From positions 12,105,636 to 12,169,635 of the forward strand of contig NC_077232.1 in NCBI RefSeq assembly GCF_027887165.1: 64,000 bases of DNA, written 5' to 3'. The notes under the pieces were generated by a model. That model was given only the letters and a program-made list of their open reading frames with translations, searched no databases and was not told the origin of the DNA. Positions within the stretch are counted from its first letter, which is position 1. Every line of letters starts with the position of its first letter. The translations under genes were made by a program, and so were the position numbers. The stretch is from Monodelphis domestica. Taxonomy: Eukaryota > Chordata > Mammalia > Didelphimorphia > Didelphidae. Positions 34,780 through 46,500 of this stretch are shown here, piece after piece.

Positions 34780-37690
34780 AAACCTTTGTTTCCTCAGTCA
34801 GTTCAGATTTTATGTGTCACACACTCAAAAATTTACCCCAATCACTGGGCTGTGAGCCTAAGGCCCCCCATTCAAATCCTCGTTCTACTGCCTACCACCC
34901 CCAGGTAGGCTTCACTTCTCCTCTCTGGCCTTGGGCTTCCTCATGGGCCAAAACAAAGGACGTTACTGGATGGTCTGGCTCAAAAGCCAAAGCTTTGGTG
35001 AAACTGAGGCTTTTACATACAGCGTTTGCCCAGGATCTCCTTGCCAGGAAGTATCAGCGCCTGTATCACGTGGCCCCAAATCTAGAGCTCTTTTCCGTGA
35101 CCCTTTTCTTCTTCTGTGTGAGATGGGAAGCCAAGCAGACCTCAGGGGCCTTGGGCACCAGCAAAGTGTGTCCAGCAGGAGCTCGGGCAACGGTACTTAG
35201 GAGAACAGATGCACAGGCGCCTGCGTTTACGCAGACCCAAGTATTTAAAGCCTGTGGATGTGTGAACAAGGGTAATGAACAGCTATTTGTCAAAGTGAAA
35301 AGGCCAAACCTAGTTTCTGTTCCTTATAGCTCCTTGGTGTGTTCCTGACACTGGATATATGTTTGTTAATAATATCTACAAATGCACTGGAGATGGCCTA
35401 TTTTTTAAAATGTCTAATAAAAAGGAAAACTGTTTACATTGCACCTACCAACCAGACACTGCACGACAGATGGTGAGGCCAGTCATTTCCAAAGGGAACC
35501 GAAAGCCGAAGGTCTAGACTAGAAACATCTCATTTGACTCAGACCCTGTCCCCCAGGTAAATGGGCGAAAGTGGTGAAACCCGCCATTAAGCTAACGCGT
35601 AAGATGGCAACCGGAAGGGAAGCAGCTCAGAAAACTTATTAACTTGGCACATTTGAGGGCAAGAGTAGTGGGAAGGCTCATTGAGTTGTAGGATGGTTTA
35701 CCTCCTTTTCTAGATGCTCAGAAACTTCCTGCCTGTGACCTCAGAGGTCACCCAATCGCAGCCACCGAGTAGAAGCCCACCTCTCCCAAGAAAATGCCTA
35801 TGTGGCCTTGGTGAAGGGAGTAAAGGTGAACCCAGAAGGCCCAGCAAGAATCTGGTACAAGGCAGCTTCTGAGGCAGCCTCTCCCAAGATTATCCTGGCC
35901 TCGTTCCTACCACCGTTGTGCCCCCGGGGCCCTGGATACACCTCTTGCCTGCCTTGCTCTGTTCTTTGGACAGTTGGTCCCAGATCATGGGTAGAAGATA
36001 GGCAAGCTGGACTGGTGTAGCCGTAGCAGGAACTTGGAAGCTAGTCAGTTGTCAGCTATTACTGCTCCCTCAAGAGGGCGATGAGGCTTGTAAGTTGAAC
36101 CCTAACTATGGCCTCACTGCCCTAACCTCCATCTCTGGCCTCTCACCAGTGTCTCATGCCATGGACTGGCCCGTCCAGTTCTGACCAGCTTTTTCAAGTT
36201 CTAGCCACAGACCCCAGGAGTAACACGGAGCAGGGCTGTTACCCCTTCAGTAAAGTGAGGGCTTAAGCAAGATGCCCTTTCCAGCTGAATGGGTCTGCTA
36301 TCCCGTGGATTGATAGGGACGCGGAGGCTGGGGTCACCGCAAAGAAACATCGCCGCGTGTAAGCTCTCTCTCCAAATGAAATATCCCCCCCCCCCCGCCC
36401 TTGCTACATGAAGGAAGGCTCAAGGGTGGTCAGGGGAGGGAACAGTTATCTGAGGTTGCCCAGTCCAATGGCTGCCCATTCTGTTGGGTCTCTTGCTCAA
36501 TTCTACCTCTTGTTCCTTTCCAGCCTCGACTACGGATTTTTCGTGAGATCACATCCCAAGACCTACTGTGTCTCTTTTCACATCTTCATCAAGCAAGTGG
36601 GCAAGTCATCTGATTTTTCTGCGGCTCAGTTTCCTCATGTGTAAGGTAAGGGGTTTGCTCTGGCTCTAACATTCTTTGATCCTTAAGGCTGATACTGTTT
36701 GGGGGACATCTTGGATCTTCCTCCTCTTTCTTTAAAACAGCAGGACCTAAAGTTAAATGAGACCCATTGACAGTCTTAGGTGGGCTCTTCCTCTCTCAAA
36801 GTTACTTCCACGTGTTTACGTGCATTTGTATGGGCTCAACTTCCCCCGGTTGTCATGGCCATCACAGCGGCCTTGCCTGGCAATGAAGGTTGAGGGAACT
36901 CCAATTAAACCATGATTAAGCATCTCCTAAGAACAAGGTCTTGTGTGCAGTTTGGGGTATGCGGAGATTTAAAATGACAGTTTCAGCCCTTAGGCGGGCC
37001 TATGGGAGCATGAAAGGCTGAAATGGCATGAAATGTGTTTGGGGCAAAAGGATACATTTAGAAAAGAGGCCATGACGAGAACAAGGCCAGCTGGAAACCA
37101 AGGGGAGGCTCAAAGAGCCTTTAGTTGGGCCTTGACCAGAGGGATACCAACAGGTATGGAGGGCTCCATGTACACACACTGCCCAGATTGGTGGGAGAAC
37201 CTTCTGGGAGTTGGGGTGGAAACTGTCACAGGAACTGGAAAAAGCCATGATGCAAAGGCTGCTAGGAAGGAAGGAGCCTAGACGGGCAGGTTAGAATCTG
37301 ATGGAGGAGCTCTGACTGCCAATGGGAGGAGCTGTTCCTTTAGGAAACGAGGAGCCCTGACTTTCTGAGGGGTGAAGCAATCCAAGCAATGTATTAGCTG
37401 GACTCCATTGGCATGGCTGGGGATTTGAAGTGGGATCAGAGCAATCAGAGAGCCCAGCTTGGCCAATGCAGCTCTCCGGAGGGCACCAACCCCATTCTTA
37501 TCAATTCTGGCTTTGAAGTGTCAAGGCCTTCCCACCCTGCCTGGCCCGGAAGACAGAGGAGGGCTAGGTGTTCCCAGGGCCCCAGCTGTGAATCCCAAGT
37601 CAGGGTAAAGGTATCTCAGCTTAGCAGCAGAAGCATCCTAGCATTGAGTCTAAGGCTATGAAAAGATCAAGGGGCTTGTCCTTGTGATGA
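34780..37690. other. Intergenic, mostly unassigned sequence
   Basis: No clear SINE, coding exon or RNA gene is seen. A 12-C run lies at 36387-36398. Open frames such as 34812-35348 lack start context, splice support or recognisable protein. Confidence 0.45.
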
Positions 37691-37699
37691 CCATTAAAA

Positions 37700-37850
37700 A
37701 CAGTTAGGCCTAAAGTCAGAAGTTCTGGGTCCAAATCTGGCCTCAAAAACTGCCTAGCTGTATGATCCTGGCCAAGTCACTTAACCACCACGTCCTAGTC
37801 CTTACCAATACTTAGTATCAGTTCTAAGAAAGGAGGTAAGGGTTTAAGAA
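37700..37850 (+). repeat. tRNA-derived SINE, 5'-truncated
   Basis: GTTAGGCCTAAAGTCAGAAG to AGGAGGTAAGGGTTTAAGAA. Confidence 0.75.
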
Positions 37851-38039
37851 CAACAAAAAAGGAATTCAGCAGAACACCCCAGCAGACCCAACCCTCGGAG
37901 ACCATCCCCTTCTTTCCCAATGCAGGCAGGAAGTCCCCCAGCTTCATTTGCCCCCTTTGTGTGACCATTTAGCATACATTTTACCCTATTTTTGCAATCT
38001 GCCCCATCCTTTATGGTTCCCTCACTGCTAATTATCCTT

Positions 38040-38690
38040 GCACAGATGCAATTTCACAAGTGGGAAAGGACCCACTTAGACGAAGATATTTCTAGCAGCT
38101 CTTTTTGTGGTGGGAAAGAATTGCAAACTAAAGAGATGCCCATCCATTGAGGCATGGCTGAACAAATTGTGGTATATGTTGGTGATGGAATACTATTGGG
38201 CAGTAAGAAATGATGAGTAGGATAATTTCAGAAAGAGCTCGAAAGACCTCCATGAACCAAGGAAAATAAGCAGAACCCGCAGAACATTGTACACAGTAGC
38301 AGCAATATTGTGGGATGATCAACCAGAATAGCCTTGGCTACCCTCAGCAACGCAGTGATCCAGGACAGCTCTGAGGGCCTCAGGACAAAGAACGCTCTCT
38401 GTCCACCTCCAAGGAAAGAACTGGGGGAGTTGGAATGAACATCTTTCCCTTCAGTTTATTTGGGTTTGTTTTGAGGTCTTGGTTTCAAATGATTATTCTC
38501 TTACAAATGGACAATAGTCTATTTTGCATGATAACACGTGTATGCCCCAGACCAAATTGCTCATCATCTCTGGGAAGAGAAGGAAGGGAGGCAGCTTGGA
38601 CCTTATAACTGCAGAATACTTACGTGGAAAATTATTATTACGTGTAATTGGGTAAAATATCTTTACAGATGCAATGTCACAAGCATTTGT
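38040..38690 (+). mobile_element. L1 3' end: ORF2 C-terminus plus 3' UTR
   Basis: The translation gives KNCKLKRCPSIEAWLNKLWY followed by MEYYWAVRNDE, then TRRTLYTVAAILWDDQP. This is the C-terminal L1 ORF2 pattern (CPS...W..KLWY..MEYY.AIRNDE). A 3' UTR with ATTCTCTTACAAATGGACAA and GTGGAAAATTATTATTACGT follows. Stop codons make it inactive. Confidence 0.7.
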
Positions 38691-38996
38691 TTACACCTAC
38701 AATGTACAATTCTACAACGGTAGAATCTGGGGGAAAAGCCCTCAAGAAGTTTATATTCTCCAGGATTTATTACTGAGATGTCCTCTGTAGCTCAGAGAAT
38801 TCTTATGAGGCAAGACAGGAATTAGCATTCCCATTTTGCAGACAATGCTTTCAGAATGGCCGACTTGTCCAAGAGAACATGGCTAATCACTAAGGAGGGC
38901 AGGACTTGAAAACATGGCATTTGCCTCCCCCATTCCAAATTCCCAGCCCTTTCTAAAAAAGTCAGTTAGGGATTCCATACATTAAGATGCATTGCA

Positions 38997-39201
38997 AGGG
39001 CAGCTAGATGGTAAAGTGGATAGAATGCCAAGCCTAGAGACGAGAGGACCTAGACTCAAATCTGGCCTGGAGCACTTCCTGGCTGAGTGACCCTGGGCAA
39101 GTCACTTACACCCCATTGCCTAGCCCTTACTGCTCTTCTGCCTTGGAACCAATACTTAGTATTGATGCTAAGACACAAGGTAAAGATTTAAAAAAAAAAT
39201 T
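38997..39201 (+). repeat. tRNA-derived SINE
   Basis: AGGGCAGCTAGATGGTAAAG to AAGGTAAAGATTTAAAAAAA. Confidence 0.8.
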
Positions 39202-39945
39202 AATATGGGGCACTACCCTGGGCTAGCACCCCCCTTTTTATTACCACACAGGGCTCAGTGCTTGGCTATACTATCCCTCCCATGAGGCAGATGGGGAGCT
39301 GGCAGAAGAGGTATTAGATTTGGTCAAGGCTGACATTAAATCTTGGCTCCATCATGGTAAAGTTCTTCTCCTTCATGGAAAGATCTGCCTTCTTTGCAGG
39401 GAATGGGAAGGTCTGGACTTGGGATTTCATCTATGTGGGAAGTCTCTGGTGTAGAATCTCCTCAGATTCACAGCTGTCCCAGTGCCAGGGGGACTGGGTT
39501 CAAGAGCTAGTCTGTCAGAGGCAGCCGTGGGCCCAGGGCCCACTCAGTGGCAGACATCCCTGTCACTGCGGGGTCCATGGCCAGTTCATCCCAGAGGCTG
39601 TGGTCTCCGAGATATCCTTTGAACAGTGAAATGCCAGCCCTTAGGATTCTGTCTCAAGTCCGAGTGGAGGTGCCTCCTGGGCTTGGAGAGGCTCTGGAAG
39701 GTCATCCCAGCCCCGAAGGCTTAGTGGTGAAAGGTCTGGTGACTGACCAGATGACGTATGTGCAGAAAAGACCATCTTCCAAAGAGTGGCTACAGGCAAA
39801 GAATTTCTCTGCCCACAAAGATTCATGGTACAACCATCTCCTACAGCACCGAAGGGTGGTAGTGACTTGGAGCTGCCATACTAATGATATCACAGACTTA
39901 TGAAAGTAGACTTATTAGAACTGCTTAGGTTTAGGAAGCAAGATT
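39202..39945. other. Downstream flank of SDHAF2, possible old repeat
   Basis: It contains GAGAGGCTCTGGAAGGTCAT and ACCATCTCCTACAGCACCGA, which resemble a marsupial dispersed repeat. A minus-strand AATAAA (plus TTTATT at 39237-39242) could serve a long SDHAF2 3' UTR; this is unproven. Confidence 0.3.
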
Positions 39946-39951
39946 TTTAGT

Positions 39952-40118
39952 TAAAACAAAGGCTTGGTAGAGCACCAGGCTGGGAGTTGGGAGGACCTGG
40001 GTTTGGATCGGGCCTTAGCCACTTTCTGGTTGTGGGACCCTGGGCAAGAACTTAACCCCATTTGCCTAGCCCTTGCTCTTCTTAGAATTGTTACTAAGAC
40101 AGAAAATAAGGGTTTTTT
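39952..40118 (+). repeat. tRNA-derived SINE, diverged
   Basis: TTGGTAGAGCACCAGGCTGG to GAAAATAAGGGTTTTTTGA; TGGGACCCTGGGCAAG is the core. Confidence 0.7.
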
Positions 40119-40407
40119 GAAAATTAACTTCTCCTTTGAAAACCCTGTGTTGTTTTCTAGAGTCTAGAGAGGAGGGGTGCAGCCATGCAGCTTTGTAGAG
40201 ACAAACCACCAGTGAGACAATGCAAGCTGAGATACAAGGAGCCCTTTTATAAGAAGTGACATGCTTTGTGAATGGGGCCTTCGAATGGCTAGGCAGGCCC
40301 GACAGCCCGGCTCAGTGGTAGGAAGCAGCAGGTGAGGATTTCACTGGGTGGTGGCAGCCATGAATAGGGTTGAATGTTTGTCCTTTTAGGCCAGGCCAGG
40401 CCAGAGC

Positions 40408-40538
40408 TCAGGTTGGTTTCTCAAAGAGGTACTCGAGATCTGGGGCCCGCAGCCTCTGTTCTTTATTCTTGTTCTTGGCAAAGTCCCTCAGCATTGCCAT
40501 GACTTCATTTTCAAAGATCTCGGGGGCTGGCTTTGCTT
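40408..40538 (-). CDS. SDHAF2: SDHAF2 exon 4 with stop codon
   Basis: The acceptor is TTGTTCTACAG. It encodes [20 protein letters not shown], then [20 protein letters not shown], then PT and TGA at 40410-40408. Confidence 0.96.
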
Positions 40539-43500
40539 CTGTAGAACAAGGGAAGATGACAAGGGCATAAGAGACAGAGCTCAAGCCAATTTCAAGCTCA
40601 AGACCTAAGCTCTGGCCTTGGGCTCAAGGTGTACTTCTTCCAAAGAGGCCTGGACCTATCCTTTCCTTCAACTGAGCTTGGGATTGAACTCAGCCTCCTC
40701 TTCTGCCCCTGCAATGTTTTAGAGACCATGTACTGTGCCACCCCTACACCTGACAGGGGAGGGAGAAAGGGAGGAGTGGTCTGAGCACTCTACTCAGGAG
40801 AGGGAGTAAGTGTAGAGGGGCAGGAAGGCACGGTGGAGAGGGGGAAGGGAGCAGCTCTGCCAGAGTCCCTCTGCCGGGGCCTGTGTGTATGCCCACAGAG
40901 AGGTCTCTGCGTGCCATCTTTGGCACTCATGCCATAGGTTTTCCATCACAGCCCTACACTGTGCCCCTTCATTGGGCTGGGACCACTCTTACACAGTAGC
41001 AGCTGGGTGGGGTACAGGAAGGAAAGTGGGGAGAACCAAAGTAGATAGAGCACTGGAAATCAGGAAGACCCGAGTTCAAATAATTTTCTTCCTAGTTGTA
41101 TGACCCTGGGCAAATCACTCCACCGTTGCCTCAGTTTACTTAACTATAAAATGGAGATTGTATAGCACCTACTTTGCTTGTTGTGAGCCTCAAATGAGAT
41201 ATCTGTAAAGTGAATAGCATAGCACCGGGAATGTAGCAGTTAGTACATAAATGCCATTATTAGTATTAGTTGTTGGCTTATTATTTCTATTATGGTGCCC
41301 AGCACCCAGATGGAACATGCCAATGTCTGAGGGATTTGACAAACCAATCATGTAGCTAATAGGCCAAGTAGTCTCTGAGAACAGCAATCTGATTTATTGC
41401 TGTCTCTCCCTTGAAAAGGTGAGACTTTCTTGCTTTTTAAATCTCTTTCAGGGCCTTGCACAGAATAAGTGTAAAATACCCTTTTAATTTATTCATTGTC
41501 AACAGAATGATGGCGATATTCTTGCAACCACATTCTTAGGTGGCCCTGATTGGGCAGTGCCTAACATTGGTGTGGGCTTGGAAGCAAACAGATCTGGGTT
41601 CCCATCCCAGCGGACACACTTATAATCTGGGGAGACACACTATTTCAGAACCTCAAATTTTTTTCACCTGTAAAATGAGGTTAATATTTGCACTCTCAGC
41701 AAAGTAAGCCTCAGGGTGCCCTAGAAATGTAACTCAAAGTCTGGATGAGACAGATGGGAGATCTCTGTTTTCATTCTACGCTCTTCCTCAGATGAGCCAT
41801 TCAGATCATCTCATCTTGGGTTGCTGTTATCCAGGCCTTTCTGGAAATGTTCTGGAGGGGTAAGCCAGTGTGCTGAAGGCCTCCAAGCTGGATATTATTT
41901 TAGTCTAATCTCATTTCACAACTAGGGACACTGAGGACCAGGAAGGGTAAGCAACACCGTTGAACCCCGTTCTTCCATCCTCCAATAGAGCCCTTCCCAT
42001 GGTCTCTGGCTCTTTTGCTTTCTTGGATACCACAGCATCCAAAAAAAAGAGCTATTAAAGGAGTGTTTACACTGACTACATCATCACAGGTTCTCGAAGT
42101 AACAAAGAAGTATTTTAAGCTTAGCTCACAGATTCAACAGAACCTTGTTTGAATGATGGGACAAGACTCAAGCATAACAAAATTAATTTTAAAATATTCT
42201 TTTATTCTTGAGAAATGAATCTTATTCCTTGGTGGTATCCCACAGGTTAGTGTAAGAGCACCAGGCACACCTTGCTTTGGGTTTTCTGGATAAACTGAAG
42301 TGATGATCACATTGGATGTAGGAACAAACAGCCAGGGTTTGCATCCTGGCTTGGCTACTGCTCATGTGACTTTTATCAAGTCACTGATCTCCCCCAATGT
42401 GTATGATGACACCATCTACGGGCCCTGTGAACATGTCTGTAATGTGGGTGGGTAGGGGAGGACGGATCAAAGCCTGAGGATACTGTGACTGTTCTAGGAG
42501 TTGAGCTACAAGAGGTGACTTGACACTGTAAAGAATACTGGGTTGAGATCCCAAATCTAAATTCAAGCCTTGGTTTTGCTTATTAAAGTCAACAGTCCTA
42601 GACAAGTCACTTCCTTTCTCTGAGACTGGTTTCCCTGATGTATATTGAAGGAGTTGGACCAAATAACCTCTGAAATTTGTTAAGCCTAAAAACGTGTGCT
42701 CCAAGTTTCTGGTCAAGAATCAGAGAACACAACTTTTGAGACCATGGCTTCCAGTGTCAACCAGCTCCTAAGGACCCCCACCTTGCTGTGTTCTAGGGTG
42801 TTCAGCAAGAGAATATAGCCATCAAGCCAGGAGGGCCCTTAAGCCAATCTTGTCATTTCACAGGGGAAGCCTAGGTCAGGGAAACAGTTTGTGTTGGAGC
42901 CAAATTAGAACCCAGGTCCCCCAAGTGCAGACCCAGAGCCCCAGGCACCTGTGTCACCTGGCAGTACCTGTTGCCCAGTAGTAGATATCCCAGTCATTAC
43001 TGGGCTCATTGATTAGTCGGTCATAGAGGTTCAGCTGCCTCTCTGTCATCTGGTGTAGATTCTCCTTGGCAAAGAGGCTAAATGAAAAGGAAAAAAGGCA
43101 GTTCAGAGGGCCTGCTTGTGGCCGAGAGGTCCCAGTGACATGGCTGTAGAGGCAGCCCAAGAACCCCCCCCCCCTTTCCTACCTCAGAAGGATGCAGTTC
43201 TCTAGCATGCCTCTCTTCCTGCTCTCATAAAGCAGGCGGGCCCTCTTGGTTTCAATTGGTTCATCTGTTCGCTCTTCCCATGGGGGCAAAGGGATTTCAA
43301 GCATGTCCTTTTGGGAGTCTGTTGGGCTGTCACCTTGGTAGAATCGTCTGGATATTGACCTGCCCCCAAAGGGAGATACAAGAGTGTGCCTGAACAAGGC
43401 AAGAAACTAGAAGAAAAAAAAAAAGTAGTGAATCCAGCTGCATGTAACTCAATTCCAGAAACTCTTTAAAAAGCCTACTGTGTGCTAGGGACCATACACC

Positions 43501-46500
43501 AAAAAGAATGCACACCCGAGATGGGATGCAAGGAGTTATCTGGAATTAGGGGGATGAGCTGCTCTAAGTCAACTTCAAGGGTCAAGGCCCAGTGTGGAGG
43601 ACACACAGACAAAACCAAGAGTTCCTAACCAGAAGGAGCTCTGATAGGTATAGAGAAAAACAAAAGGGGCTCTTGAGGAAGAAGAGAATGCTATCAGTTA
43701 GAATTGGGGAGTGGGGAAAGAATGGGAAATTTCCCAGAGGTTGCATCTGAGCTACTGATGCAAATTTTGAAAGGCATGGATGAAGAGGACATGCACCCAG
43801 GCAGGGGTAGGGATGGTTTCTTTCTGAACAGATGCATGGCAAGGTGAGATGGAAGATCCAACTGAGGGAATAGCTGGGAGTCTAGTTTGGCTGCAATAAT
43901 GAATGTCAGGAGAAAAATGCTAAATAAAGCCAGAAAGATCCTTTGTGGATTCTTTATATGTGGAAATATTCATGTTTATTGATGTCTGTTAAGTCCATAA
44001 TGAAGAAAAACTGCAGGGAAACTGGTGTTTTCTCCCTAGAGGTAAGTGGGTTTTTGCTAGGGTTTTTTTTTCTTTTAAACCCTTACCAGAATTGTCTTAG
44101 AATCAATACTAAGTATTGGTCCTAAGGCAGAGGAGCAGTAAGAGCTAGACAATGGGGGTTGTGACTTGTCCAGGGTTCCACAACTAGGAAGTGTCTGAGG
44201 TTACATTAGAATCCAGGACCCTGTCTCTAGGTCTGGCTCTCTATCCACTGAGAGATCTAGGTGCCCCAGTTGCTAAGGTTTTTGAGCTGGAAGCAACATG
44301 GCCATGATTTATGGAGGATGGACCAAAGCTTTGTGGATGACTGGAGATGGAGCCTATAACAATTCTCTAGGGAGCAACAAGAGGAAAATAGCCACAGGAA
44401 GGGAAAAGAGGATATGAGATACTGTATAGGCAGAACTGAGAGGACTTGGTTACTGATCAGATATAGAGGGTGAAGGAGAAGAGTCAAGGATGACTCAAAG
44501 AATGTAGATCACTTAGTGTGGAAGATTTTGGTGTCCTCCACAGAAATTTTAGATTGGAGAAGGGCTTGGCTTAGGGGAGATATGAGAAGTGGTGTGGTTT
44601 AATGGAAAGAGAATTAGACCTCAGTACTCTGAAACTATGATTGGATATTTATTATCTGGGGTCCCACATATATAAAAGGAGGCTAGATTAAATAATCTCT
44701 ATCTCTAGGTCTAAAATCTGGCCTACCATTTCTACTAGTTCATACTCACTTTCTAATGCTTTAGCTCTTCTCCTTGGTAGAATGCTGAAATAAACACTCA
44801 GTTTGCAGTTGGAAAGCCTGTGCTTTAGTCGGGTTTTGTTACTCATCTTGGGTAAGTTACTGAACTTCTCCCAACTGAGAAATGGCCCAAGGATTTGAAT
44901 AAGAAAATCCAAAATTTCTACAGCTATATGGACAACCTAAATCACTAATAATTAGCCACACAGATCAGAGCAACTCTGAGCTTCTACCTCTTATTAAATT
45001 GGCAGTTGACCAAAAAGGGAAATGTGTCAGGTGCTAGAGGGTCTCTAGTGCACTCACTGCTGGTAAAGCTCTTCTGGAGCTGGGCCCAGAGTTACCCAAC
45101 TCTATGTACCCTTGGATTCAACACCACCATCACTACATGGATCACTATGGATCAAAGAGGAGGAGGCCCTAGATATACAGAGATTTCTACCAAATCTTTT
45201 TGTAGGTGCAAAGAGTTAGGGGCTACTCATCAACTGGGGAACTGGCAGATCAGATTATCCTATAAATGGATTGTTATACTATTTATTGGGCCATAAAAAA
45301 CAATGAAGGGAAGTTTTAGAACAAATTGGAGGGGAAAGCTAGGTGGCTCAGTAGAAAGAGAGCCAGGAGATCCCGGGTTCAAATCTGACCCTGGACATTT
45401 CTTAGCTGTGTGACCAGAGGCAAGTCACTTAACCACCATTGCCTAGCCCTTACTACTCTTTTGCCTTAGAATCAATACATAGTACTGAGTATAAGATGGA
45501 AGGTTGAAAAATAAAAACGTGGGAAGACTTCTATGAATTGAAGCAATTTGAGGTCAGGAAATAGGGAAGGGAAGAAGCATTTCCATGATACCTGTGATGC
45601 TAGTACTGGGCTAAGTGCTCTATATTATCTCATTACATACAACAATCTGGGAGATGTACCCTATGAGGTAGATGCTATTATCTGCATTTTACAGATGAGG
45701 AAATTGAGGTAGGTAGAAAGTGACTTTTCCAGAGTCACATACCTAATAATTTATCTGAGCCTGGATTTGAATTCCTGACTGTAGACCTACCTTTATAGCT
45801 ACCTACTAGGAATATAACTTATGCAATAAACACAAAAGCATAAAAATAAACAATTTTGAAAGATTTACTCTGATCAACACAATGACCAACCATGATTCCT
45901 AAGGTCCAAGGGAAAAGAATGCCACCCCCCATAGTGAGGAAGTGACATTTCTGAACAATGGGAATTTGTTTTGTTTGACTAGGTATATTATAAGTGTTTC
46001 CCTCTACTAGGGGTAAGGGAGATAGGAAGGAGAGAAAAGAAATGCTAGTTAACTGAAAAAAAAAAAAACAAAAATCGTCTCTGGGTCTGTTTTTCCATGT
46101 TTGCAATGTAAAGGTTAGAATAAATGGTTTCTAAATTTTCTTCCAACTGAAAATCCTGTGAACCACCAAGATGTGGAAATTGAGTCTCATCGGTTAAGAG
46201 ATCTGGAAGCTAGAACTATAGATTCCAGAATAATGAGGTTCTGCATGAAACTGCTATAGGCCTTAAGTATGTGGGCTGTGACAGAAAGAGACCTGGCAGC
46301 CCACCTAGTCTTTGACTATACCTCTTAGGTCCACCTTTTAATCATAATCCAAAGGCTCAAAACTTTGTGATTCACCCCAAACTGTACTTATGGGTCAGCC
46401 GTTTCCTCTTTCTGCGTTCCCTAGGCTCCATCCAGTGTGTTCAACACCAAAGTATTTGGAGAGCAATGGAAAGTCGGTATAGCTGAGCTCTCTCCCAAGC

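Noticed and set aside
39354-39903. Possible downstream gene exon near SDHAF2
   Set aside because: The open frames lack paired splice sites and contain phrases resembling a marsupial repeat.
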